Positions 36,943 to 44,439 of a stretch of 64,000 nt of DNA are shown here, one piece after another. The notes beneath the pieces are model-generated. The model did not search any database and was not told where the DNA came from. It saw only the letters and a list, made by a program, of their open reading frames with translations. The stretch spans positions 744,001 to 808,000 of the forward strand of contig NZ_CP119993.1 of assembly GCF_029338575.1 (NCBI RefSeq), given 5' to 3'. The first letter of the stretch is position 1. Each line of letters opens with the position of its first letter. The stretch is from Halomarina halobia (GTDB lineage Archaea > Halobacteriota > Halobacteria > Halobacteriales > Haloarculaceae). Both the position numbers and the translations under genes were made by a program.

Positions 36943-37755
36943 TCACTCAGTTACCGTGCGCCAGTGGTCGATGTTTTGTTTCGCGTGAACGAGCGGCTGT
37001 TCTGTCTGGTCTTCGACTTCGATCGTGTAGTGGCCGTCGTACCCGTGGCTCCTGAGCGAACTCTCGACCGCACTGAAGTCGATGACACCCTCTCCGAGGT
37101 CGGTAAACGAACGGAAGTAGTTGAGTATATTGTCGAGATGGAAATTACCTTCCGTCAGTGCGTCCCGATTTTCGCTGAACGTCGAGGCTGGCGCGATGTC
37201 CTTCAGGTGAACGTATCCGATGTCGTCAGCGAACCGTTCGATACCGTCGGTCACGTCCCCGTCGGGATAGTGCTCTCCGTAGGGGAAGTAGTGAGCAGTG
37301 TCGAACAGGAGCTGCAAGTCGTCGGACGAATCGAGGTACCGCTGTATCTCCGAGGGCTGTTCGACAGCGGTCGCCCCGTGGTGATGGACTAACGGCGTCA
37401 TTCCTGCGCTGGCGGTAGCGTCGGCGATCGTCCCGAGCCACTGCGCGACAGTGTCATCGTCGTACCAGTGGCGCTGCGGCGGGAGGATGCCGAAGCCCTC
37501 TGCCCCCGTCTCCGCAGCCATCTCGATATCGCTGGTGATCCGGTCAACAGCTGCCTCGTCGGTGACCCACTCGCTCATCACGAGATAGAGATCAAGGCCG
37601 TACTCGTCGAGCCAGTTTCGGATGGACGTCGCCCCGTTTGCCCGAACCTTCTCTAATCCGATCTCGATTCCGCCGTACCGACAGGCAGCGACGTCGTTCA
37701 TGGCCTCCTCGATCGCCGTCGTGTCGTACATGATGGTGGTGTATCCGATACCCAT
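36943..37755 (-). CDS. Xylose-isomerase-like TIM barrel protein, IolE-like (copy 2)
   Basis: This 270-residue paralogue of the protein at 30763 has the same ordered metal and active-site motifs: VHHHGAT, LLFDTAHYFPYGEH, GYVHLKDIAP, LGEGVIDF and TIEVEDQT. Both begin with M-G-(V/I)-GYTTIMY. The sequences diverge in the substrate-facing loops (for example PPQRHWYDD against PPHRGTTDD), so they may act on successive or epimeric intermediates. A TATA-like CTATATGAG (minus strand, about 37790-37798) precedes it with a short leader. It is divergent from the F420-type oxidoreductase. Confidence 0.82.
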   Translation of the reverse strand: MGIGYTTIMYDTTAIEEAMNDVAACRYGGIEIGLEKVRANGATSIRNWLDEYGLDLYLVMSEWVTDEAAVDRITSDIEMAAETGAEGFGILPPQRHWYDDDTVAQWLGTIADATASAGMTPLVHHHGATAVEQPSEIQRYLDSSDDLQLLFDTAHYFPYGEHYPDGDVTDGIERFADDIGYVHLKDIAPASTFSENRDALTEGNFHLDNILNYFRSFTDLGEGVIDFSAVESSLRSHGYDGHYTIEVEDQTEQPLVHAKQNIDHWRTVTE

Positions 37756-37875
37756 GGTGAACCCGTATCCCTACAAGGCCCGGGGGTGCTCATATAGGTT
37801 GGGGACGGCCGAAGCGAACCCTGGGCGAACGAGGGAAAACGGTTTAGTCCCGGTCTCCATACGGCGTAGGTAGCG

Positions 37876-38853
37876 ATGGTCAGTATCGATTACATGGCCC
37901 ACCAGGAGCAGTACAGCCCCAGCGAGTTACTCCGCTACTCCGAACTGGCCGTGGAGGCCGGCTACGACTTCATCTGGACCTCCGACCACTTCCACCCGTG
38001 GTACCACACGGACGCCGAGGCCGGCTTCGCGTGGTCGTGGCTCGGTGCGGCCGTAGAGCGCCTTGACGTGCCGATCGGGACCTGCGTCACGCCGGCTAGC
38101 GAGCACTATCATCCCGCGCTCATGGCCCAGTCGTTCGCGACGCTTCAGGAGATGCACGACGAACGGGTCGTCCTCGGCCTCTCGACCGGCGAGGCGATGA
38201 ACGAGATCCCTCTCGGTCACGACTGGCCCGAGTATGACGTCCGGCGCGACCGACTCGAGGAGACCTTAGAGATCATCCACCTTCTCTGGGAGTCCGAGGA
38301 CTTCGCCGACTACGAGGGCGAGCACTTCGATCTCGACGGGGCGAAACTCTACACGGAGCCCGAGCAACAACCGGAGATCCACATCGCAGCCAACGGTCCG
38401 GCGACCGCCTCGCTGACCAGCGAGTACGGCGATGGGTTCATCACCGTCAAGAAGGGCGAGGAGTACACCGACCGCCTCTACCCCGCCGTCCGGCGCTACA
38501 CAGAGGAGGAGGGGCGTAACCCCGACGCCATCGAGACGACGCTGCTCGTCATCGCGTCGTACGACGAGGACTACGACGAGGCCGTTCAGTCGACCCGGCC
38601 GTGGTGGGCGACGACACAGAACGTCTTCGACCGCGCGCTCGCGAATCCGAAGGAGATCGAGGCCGAAGGCGAGAAGGCCACGCGCGAGGAGATCGAGGCG
38701 AAGTGCCTCATCGCCGACGATCCCTCGACGCTCGCGGGGAAACTCGAGGAGTTCGCCGAGATGGGCTTCGACCGTATCGCCATCGGGAACACGAGCCCCG
38801 AACCGGAGCGACTGTTCGAGGTCATGGGCGACGAGGTCATCCCCTCGGTGTGA
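37876..38853 (+). CDS. F420-dependent LLM-class oxidoreductase (TIGR03557/Fgd-like)
   Basis: This 325-residue bacterial-luciferase-like barrel has WTSDHFHPWYH near residue 40, typical of the F420-dependent glucose-6-phosphate dehydrogenase group, together with VVLGLSTGEAMNEIPLG and IHIAANGPATASLTSEYGDG. Such enzymes reduce F420 with a hydride from a sugar or alcohol carbon. Haloarchaea make F420, so the cofactor is plausible. It starts 120 bases from the divergent TIM barrel gene and precedes the TPP enzyme by 78 bases. The true substrate may differ from glucose-6-phosphate. Confidence 0.85.
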   Translation: MVSIDYMAHQEQYSPSELLRYSELAVEAGYDFIWTSDHFHPWYHTDAEAGFAWSWLGAAVERLDVPIGTCVTPASEHYHPALMAQSFATLQEMHDERVVLGLSTGEAMNEIPLGHDWPEYDVRRDRLEETLEIIHLLWESEDFADYEGEHFDLDGAKLYTEPEQQPEIHIAANGPATASLTSEYGDGFITVKKGEEYTDRLYPAVRRYTEEEGRNPDAIETTLLVIASYDEDYDEAVQSTRPWWATTQNVFDRALANPKEIEAEGEKATREEIEAKCLIADDPSTLAGKLEEFAEMGFDRIAIGNTSPEPERLFEVMGDEVIPSV

Positions 38854-38931
38854 TGGGCCGACAGTACTGACACGTTCCTCGGCCGTGTGCCGAATCTTTA
38901 TGAGGGATGATATCACTCGTTCTAACGAGAC

Positions 38932-40671
38932 ATGCCCAGGCTGAACGGTGGCGAGATTATCGCCACGTATCTCGAGAAGGAGGGCGTAGAGTACCTGGTT
39001 GGCATCCCCGGCCACGGGAGTACGAACCTGCTGGACGCGTTCAATGACTCAGACGTTAAGGTCATCCAGCCTCGCCACGAGCAGGGGGCGACACACCTCG
39101 CGGACGGGTACGCGCGCGCGTCGGGCAAGCCGCTGGCGGTGTTCACCTCAATCGGTCCCGGTGCGACGAACACGGTGACAGGCGCGGCGACGGCGTACGT
39201 GGACTCCATCCCGATGGTCATCTTCACGGGCGCCCCCCAGACCCACGAGTACGGACAGGGCATCCTACAGGAACTCGACCGACAGAAACCGGGGGACTTC
39301 CCGAGCGTGATGGAACCGGTGACGAAGCGGAGCATCGTCGTCGACAGCGTCGAACAGCTCCCCCGCGCGCTTCGGCGCGCGTTCCAGATCGCACTGAGCG
39401 GCCGACCCGGGCCGGTCCACGTCGACATCCCCATGGACGTCCAGGGAGCGGTCGCGGACGTCGAACTCCCGGAGCCGACGACGTCACGCCCCCACAGCCG
39501 CCCGGGCGGCGACCCGGACTCGGTGGCCGAGGCCGCCGAACTGCTCGCCGAGGCCGAGCGGCCGGTCATCGTCCCCGGCGGCGGGACGATGCTCTCGGGT
39601 GCGTGGGAGGAGGTCCAGGCGCTCGCGGAGCACCTGAAGGCGCCCGTCATTCCCACCTTCCAGGGGAAGGGCATCATTCCGGAGGACCACGACCTGTTCG
39701 TCGGCTATGCCGGGTGGATCGGTAGTACGGCGGGCAACGAACTCGCGAGCAACGCTGACGTCGTGTTGGCCATCGGCTGTCGGTTCTCGGACCTGCACAC
39801 CTCCTCGTTCGAGGACGGCGTGAGCTTCGACATCCCGCCGGGCAAACTCGTCCACGTGGACATCGACCCGACGGAGATCGGGAAGAACTATCCGGTCGAG
39901 GTCGGCATCCAGGGCGACGCGAAGGTCGTCACGAAACAGCTCTACGACGGCGTCTCGCGCCGCGTCGACGAGGTCGACAAGGAGGACAACGAGTACTACA
40001 AGGAGATCCGCCGGCTCTGGGCCGAGTGGCAGGAGAAGGTCCAGGCGCGCCACACCGACGACGTGCCCATGAGTATTTCGCGCGTGCTCGCGGCCCTCCG
40101 GGAGGTCCTCCCGCAGGAAGGCATTGTCGTCTCCTCGGCCGGCCAGCCCCAGGAGACGACCAACCCCGAGTTCCCAGTCTTCGACCCGCGGACGAACATC
40201 TCCTGTGGTGGGTTCTCGACGATGGGCTTCGGCGTCTCGGCGGCCATCGGCGCGAAACTCGCCCAGCCCGACCGGCCGGTCGTCGACATCGAGGGCGACG
40301 GAAGCTTCCTCATGTGCAACCAGGAGGTCGCCTGCGCGGTCGAACACGACGTCGACGTGACGTACCTCGTGCTCAACAACCACGGCTGGAAGTCTATCCG
40401 GAACCTGCAGGTCAGCAAGTACGGCTGGGACCGTGTCCTCGACACGGAGTTCAACGAGGAGACGGACGTCGACTACATGCAGTTCGCCGAGGCGTTCAAC
40501 GTCGGGTACGCAGAGCGAGTCGTCAAGCCCGAAAATCTCGCTGAAATCCTCGGCGAGGCTATCGAACACGAGGGCCCGGCGATGGTCGAGGCGATCGTCG
40601 AACCGAACAACGAGGACTCGGGGGCCATCGTCACCGGCGAGTGGGACCTCGCGGACCTCCAATCGGAATAA
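38932..40671 (+). CDS. Thiamine-pyrophosphate-dependent enzyme (acetolactate-synthase superfamily, IolD-like)
   Basis: This 579-residue three-domain TPP enzyme has an N-terminal PYR domain with the catalytic Glu in PRHEQGATHLADGYA, a central domain with ERPVIVPGGG, and a C-terminal PP domain with the TPP-binding GDGSFLMCNQE through VLNNHG. The phrases GIPGHGSTNLLDAF, VDIPMDVQG, CRFSDLHTSSF and NNHGWKSI recall IolD (a trihydroxycyclohexane-dione hydrolase) as well as acetolactate synthase. A TATA-like ATCTTTATG lies about 30-40 bases before ATG 38932. Since it sits away from biosynthetic genes, a catabolic C-C cleavage or ligation role is likely. GTTCGY operators begin 155 bases after its stop. 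Confidence 0.83.
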   Translation: MPRLNGGEIIATYLEKEGVEYLVGIPGHGSTNLLDAFNDSDVKVIQPRHEQGATHLADGYARASGKPLAVFTSIGPGATNTVTGAATAYVDSIPMVIFTGAPQTHEYGQGILQELDRQKPGDFPSVMEPVTKRSIVVDSVEQLPRALRRAFQIALSGRPGPVHVDIPMDVQGAVADVELPEPTTSRPHSRPGGDPDSVAEAAELLAEAERPVIVPGGGTMLSGAWEEVQALAEHLKAPVIPTFQGKGIIPEDHDLFVGYAGWIGSTAGNELASNADVVLAIGCRFSDLHTSSFEDGVSFDIPPGKLVHVDIDPTEIGKNYPVEVGIQGDAKVVTKQLYDGVSRRVDEVDKEDNEYYKEIRRLWAEWQEKVQARHTDDVPMSISRVLAALREVLPQEGIVVSSAGQPQETTNPEFPVFDPRTNISCGGFSTMGFGVSAAIGAKLAQPDRPVVDIEGDGSFLMCNQEVACAVEHDVDVTYLVLNNHGWKSIRNLQVSKYGWDRVLDTEFNEETDVDYMQFAEAFNVGYAERVVKPENLAEILGEAIEHEGPAMVEAIVEPNNEDSGAIVTGEWDLADLQSE

Positions 40672-40825
40672 CGACCGGCCGCTCGCGATGCCTCTTCTCC
40701 TGTTCACGTAAGTAGCACAGCGGGGTGGTCCCCCGACACGTAGCATGGGCGTCATCTCTGATGTTTCCAAGAGTGGTTCCGGTTGCTGCATCCGGCAGTG
40801 GTGGAGTTCGTGTTCGCTGAGTGGT

Positions 40826-40842
40826 GTTCGTGAGATACGAAC
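40826..40842. promoter_or_regulatory. GTTCGY-N5-RCGAAC palindrome, site 5
   Basis: The sequence is GTTCGTGAGATACGAAC. Additional half-sites (GTTCGT, GTTCGC) lie just upstream at 40806-40817. Confidence 0.65.
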
Positions 40843-40886
40843 GGGAATGCGGGGGGACTCTATATACGAAGATATCGGAAAGTATA

Positions 40887-40903
40887 GTTCGCAAGAGACG
40901 AAC
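40887..40903. promoter_or_regulatory. GTTCGY-N5-RCGAAC palindrome, site 6
   Basis: The sequence is GTTCGCAAGAGACGAAC. It lies 61 bases from site 5, with a TATA-like stretch between the two. Confidence 0.65.
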
Positions 40904-40993
40904 GGACTGATTCTTCGCAAATTCCGCAGGGTCGCGGTCCTTACACTGGGCAATGACACACTGTGTTCTGATCCGTGCTTCGCCAAATCAGAG

Positions 40994-41013
40994 TAACAAG
41001 TGTAGTTGTGTTA
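40994..41013. promoter_or_regulatory. TAACAA-N8-GTGTTA near-palindrome
   Basis: It is a one-mismatch partner of the 20527-20546 palindrome and sits 91 bases beyond a GTTCGY site, against 93 there. Confidence 0.45.
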
Positions 41014-41059
41014 TATTAGGCCGGCTCGACCCCCTTACAGCTCTGTCCACCAAGATGAC

Positions 41060-41076
41060 GTTCGCATCTCACGAAC
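41060..41076. promoter_or_regulatory. GTTCGY-N5-RCGAAC palindrome, site 7
   Basis: The sequence is GTTCGCATCTCACGAAC. It is followed at once by another GTTCGT half-site and is 19 bases before the SDR remnant. Confidence 0.65.
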
Positions 41077-41094
41077 GTTCGTGCAGCGGTTGGA

Positions 41095-41574
41095 ATGTCC
41101 GACAGCACAAGCGCTAATGCAGTTCGACAGCCAGACGCAAGCATAGATACCAATTGGACAGGCCATGTAGCTGTAGAGACGAGTAGAGCGAGAGGAAATG
41201 GGCGGATGACTGCACAGTCGCTCGCTAAACACGGCGTGAAGGTCGCCGTGAACGACATCGACGAGGACATCGCTGGCGAAACAGTCTCACAAATCGAAAA
41301 CGAGGAGGGAGAAGCGATGGCCGCTGAGGAGGACGTTAGCGACGCAGATGCAGTCAACCAGATGGTGGACCAAGTCGTCGAGGGTTTCGGCACTGTTGAC
41401 ATCCTCGTCAACAGTGCCGGTATCGGCGGAGCCGGGCCCTTCCCACGGGAGAAGGACAATTCGACGCTCAGGAACGAATTCCAACGTGGACGGCGGTCAG
41501 CAATCCATCGACAGTTGGAAACACGGGGTCTGAAGACGAAGCACGTCGCAGTGGCCCAGTTCGGAGATCAGTAG
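41095..41574 (+). pseudogene. Truncated short-chain dehydrogenase (SDR) remnant
   Basis: The frame is open for 159 residues and recognisably SDR: AQSLAKHGVKVAVNDID, then FGTVDILVNSAGIGGAGPF. The cofactor motif TGxxxGxG is destroyed (VETSRARGNG). The protein ends soon after the NAG strand without the catalytic YxxxK or the C-terminal half, and its tail overlaps the end of the convergent SDR gene. It therefore cannot be a working SDR. Confidence 0.78.
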
Positions 41575-42353
41575 GTCTGCCACCCGCCGTCGACGTATAC
41601 CATCTCGCCGGTGAGGTAGCCCGCGTCCTCGCTCGCGAGAAAGAGGACCGAACCGGCGATGTCTTCGGGGAAGCCCGCCCGACCGAGCGGGACCGTCTTA
41701 CTGACCTCGTCGTTGGCGACCGCCTCGACTTTCTTTTCGGCTCCGCTGCCGAACTCAGTTGCAACGTGACCAGGTGCGACCGCGTTCACCCGAATGTCGT
41801 AGTCCGAGAGTTCGAGCGCAGCCCCCCGGGTGATCATCCGAATCGCGCCCTTCGTCGAGTCGTACGGTATCTGGCGTTTCTGTGCGTGGGTCGAACTGAT
41901 AGACGCGACGTTGACGATGGTCCCCGCCGTCCCCCGGTCGACCATGTCGGCCGCGGCGGCCTGACAGCCGAAGAACGTCCCCTTCGCGTTGATGGAGTGA
42001 ATGCGCTCGAAGTCCTCTTCCGTCGTCTCGAAAAGGCCGCCCTTGATGAACAGACCGGCGTTGTTGACCATCACGTCGATGCCATCGTACTCGTCACCGA
42101 CAGCGACGGCGGCTTCGAGCTGTTCAGGGTCGGAAATGTCCGTTTCGACGTACCGTCCCTCTCCCGCTCCCCAGGAAATCGCCTTGTCGGTCGGGACCTC
42201 CTCGCCGACGTCCTTCGGGTCGCGCCGGAGGTCGGCGTTGATAACGGTCGCTCCCGCGTCACCGAACCGCAGAGCGATCTCCCGACCGATCCCTGAACTA
42301 GCACCGGTGACCAGCACTGTCTCGTCTTCGTAGTGATAGCTGATGTCCGCCAT
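41568..42353 (-). CDS. Short-chain dehydrogenase/reductase (SDR)
   Basis: This 261-residue classical SDR has cofactor motif VTGASSGIG, NNAG, the catalytic Ser in VNVASISSTHAQ and YDSTK, and the C-terminal MVYVDGGWQTY. The Asp of INADLRR after the second strand suggests NAD preference. Start ATG 42353 is chosen because a minus-strand TATA-like AATTATATT (about 42378-42386) lies 25-33 bases before it; an in-frame ATG lies 20 codons upstream. Related proteins oxidise sugars to lactones in haloarchaeal sugar pathways, which would feed the sugar-acid dehydratase. Specificity is inferred only. Confidence 0.88.
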   Translation of the reverse strand: MADISYHYEDETVLVTGASSGIGREIALRFGDAGATVINADLRRDPKDVGEEVPTDKAISWGAGEGRYVETDISDPEQLEAAVAVGDEYDGIDVMVNNAGLFIKGGLFETTEEDFERIHSINAKGTFFGCQAAAADMVDRGTAGTIVNVASISSTHAQKRQIPYDSTKGAIRMITRGAALELSDYDIRVNAVAPGHVATEFGSGAEKKVEAVANDEVSKTVPLGRAGFPEDIAGSVLFLASEDAGYLTGEMVYVDGGWQTY

Positions 42354-42484
42354 ACGGACCACTCGATGGGCGCAGCCAATATAATTCTGGCCACTGTCGC
42401 TCTGTCCGTCCACCGTCGGTGAGTAGCTGAGAATCCATTTGGAGTAAAGCGTATGTCAACCTGTGTCATCACACTGGGTATCCC

Positions 42485-43179
42485 CTTGAGCCCCCGGCCA
42501 AAGAGGTGCCTAACGAGTGGCTCGACGCGATGGGGACGATGGCGAGGGGGGCCCGCGAGGAATACCATAACCTCATAGCGACAGCGCGGTTCGTGTCATA
42601 CTTCAAGCAGGCGACGCCCATTACGGTCATCGCGGATCTGAATCTCTGGTCCCGGCCCGCCTCCCGCTCCGACGGGCGGTCCGCCGAGGACCTGCGGGCA
42701 TCCCGTGGATGTTCTCGTGAATGCAGTCGCGATGCACGGTGCCGGGCTGGTACTCGTTGGCCTCGGGCCTCGACACCTACCTCGATTCGTGCGACGACGT
42801 GGAAACCTGCAGAGAGATGTATGACGAGTGGACGTTCTTTCGGAAGACGGTCGACAACGCCGCACTCGCGCTCGCCCGAACCGACATGGACGTCGCCGCC
42901 GAGTATGCAGGGCTGGCCGACGATGACCTCCGTGAGAGCTTCTTCTACCGACTGCGTCGGGAGCACGACCGCGGTGCAGAACTCGTGCGCGACATCCCGG
43001 CCGCTACTCCCTACTCGACGGTGGATAGTATAAGAGGGCCTTCAGCGGCTCAACCCCTACGTCGGCCCCACCTGCTGCAGGTCCGCTTGCTCGACGACGA
43101 CGAACGGTCGGTCCACGAAGAGTGAACTCTGCGGTTGAGGGTGAAAGGAATCGCCGCCGGAGTGAAGAACTCCGGGTAA
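42485..43179 (+). pseudogene. Phosphoenolpyruvate carboxylase, C-terminal remnant
   Basis: Frames read in order give NEWLDAMGTMARGAREEY, ATPITVIADLNLWSRPASRS, then after a frameshift and a TGA (QSRCTVPGWYSLASGLDTYL), EWTFFRKTVDNAALALARTD, a further shift to LQRLNPYVGP, HLLQVRLL, and finally VKGIAAGVKNSG and a stop at 43177-43179. This is the order and exact C-terminal ending of PEP carboxylase. Only about 210 of some 900 residues remain, with several frameshifts, so it is dead. Confidence 0.85.
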
Positions 43180-43194
43180 GGGGCTGGGCCCACT

Positions 43195-43962
43195 TCACCC
43201 GAACTGCGAATTGATCTCGATAACGTTTGCCGACCGTTCGAGCATCTGTGGAATCTCTTCACGATAGAGATCACCTTCCATTCGACTCGACGGCCCCGAA
43301 ACGCTAATTGCCCCGAGGATTTCTCCGTCGTTCGTCTGGATCGGTGTCGAGACACATCGAAGCCCCTCGATCTTCTCCTCTTCGTCGAACGCGTAGCCCC
43401 GCTCCCGGATCGATTCGAGGTCCATCTTTAGCGTCGGTTTCGACGTTATCGTCTGGTCAGTAAACTTCGGGAGACCGTGTCGCTCGACGATTTCGTCGAC
43501 CCGCTCCTCCGGGAGTTGTGAGAGCATCGACTTCCCGAGCGCGGTGCAGTGCATGTACTCTCGCATTCCGACTCTCGAGGCAGTCTGAACTGCGTTCTCG
43601 CCGCGCGCCTTGTAGAGGTAGACGATCCGCCCGTGCTCGTGTGTCGCGAACTGGGCCAGCTCATCGCACTCTTCGGCGAGGTCGTCGAGTTCATTCCTGA
43701 TGGCATCATAGGCGTTGATGCGGTCTTTCACCAGTTGCCCGAGTTCGAGGAACTGGAGGCTCAGTCTGTATGTCCCTTCTTCCTTCACGACGTATTCGTT
43801 CTCGATCAGAGTCGCGAGGTGGCTGTGAATTGTCCCTTTTGCGTACTCGAGTTCCTCCGCGAGTTCGGTTACGCCCGCCCCCCGTCGCTGCTTCAACGCG
43901 TTGACGATATCAAGCGAAATCTGGACTGCTTGGACGGTCCGTGGTGAATCAACGGTTGTCAT
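43195..43962 (-). CDS. IclR family transcriptional regulator
   Basis: This 255-residue protein has an N-terminal winged helix (QISLDIVNALKQRRGAGVTELAEEL, then GTIHSHLATLIENEYVV) and a C-terminal IclR effector domain (GKSMLSQLPEERVDEIVERHGLP, then GAISVSGPSSRM). Haloarchaeal IclR proteins control sugar catabolic operons. A GTTCGY palindrome lies 36 bases upstream of its start codon, beside a TATA-like stretch, so self-regulation is probable. The seven other copies upstream in the cluster suggest that it is the regulon's regulator. The direct binding claim is inference. Confidence 0.88.
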   Translation of the reverse strand: MTTVDSPRTVQAVQISLDIVNALKQRRGAGVTELAEELEYAKGTIHSHLATLIENEYVVKEEGTYRLSLQFLELGQLVKDRINAYDAIRNELDDLAEECDELAQFATHEHGRIVYLYKARGENAVQTASRVGMREYMHCTALGKSMLSQLPEERVDEIVERHGLPKFTDQTITSKPTLKMDLESIRERGYAFDEEEKIEGLRCVSTPIQTNDGEILGAISVSGPSSRMEGDLYREEIPQMLERSANVIEINSQFG

Positions 43963-43997
43963 GGGTCAGGTGGACGTATACAGTCCTCATACAAAGT

Positions 43998-44014
43998 TGT
44001 TCGCACCTCACGAA
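43998..44014. promoter_or_regulatory. GTTCGY-N5-RCGAAC palindrome, site 8 (IclR promoter)
   Basis: The sequence is GTTCGCACCTCACGAAC. It lies next to a minus-strand TATA-like ACTTTGTATG (about 43988-43997), 36 bases from the IclR start codon at 43962. Confidence 0.7.
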
Positions 44015-44218
44015 CAGCAGCCGTCTGCTCAGGAGGATGCCCCGGCACCACAAAAAACATCGAGCATGGTTTCAGAGGAGACAGGACCTTTACTCGATCT
44101 GGCCGTTACCGGGGGTTGATGCCAGCGGCGTCCGTCGCGAGTTTTGTTGCGACCGTCAGAACGGGATATACGTCCCGTCTGTCGACTCGGTTCCGTAGAG
44201 GTACTCACAGAGATCATG

Positions 44219-44257
44219 CCCATCCAAGAGCGGTAAGATTGACCGCTCTTGGATGGG
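44219..44257. repeat. Long perfect hairpin, 16-bp arms
   Basis: The arms CCCATCCAAGAGCGGT and ACCGCTCTTGGATGGG are perfect and flank the seven-base loop AAGATTG. It lies between the IclR gene and the IS6 remnant. It could be a terminator, a mobile-element end or a regulatory RNA stem. Confidence 0.6.
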
Positions 44258-44439
44258 TACCTGCCGTGTCTCGATTACCGCCCGATATTGCTAGTGGAAC
44301 AGAGCACGAGTTGGTGTTCTGACGAGTCTTGAGCTCTATTCGGTAAAATGATGGTGTTTAATTCGGCAGTGAGATCGACGAGAGATGCGTATGTATTGTC
44401 GAGCGACACTATCTCGGTTTCGAGGTGTTCGGGCAGCGG

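Larger units (their letters stand above)
40672..41094. promoter_or_regulatory. Regulatory region with three GTTCGY palindromes
   Basis: This 420-base gap holds operator-like sites at 40826-40842, 40887-40903 and 41060-41076, a TATA-like CTATATAC around 40860 between the first two, and a TAACAA-type palindrome at 40994-41013. It precedes a decayed SDR gene, so the strongest cluster of sites in the window now controls no intact gene on the plus strand. Confidence 0.6.

Noticed and set aside
40806..40817. Two further GTTCG half-sites as separate operators
   Set aside because: They are not palindromic and do not match the 17-bp form; they are treated as flanking half-sites only.
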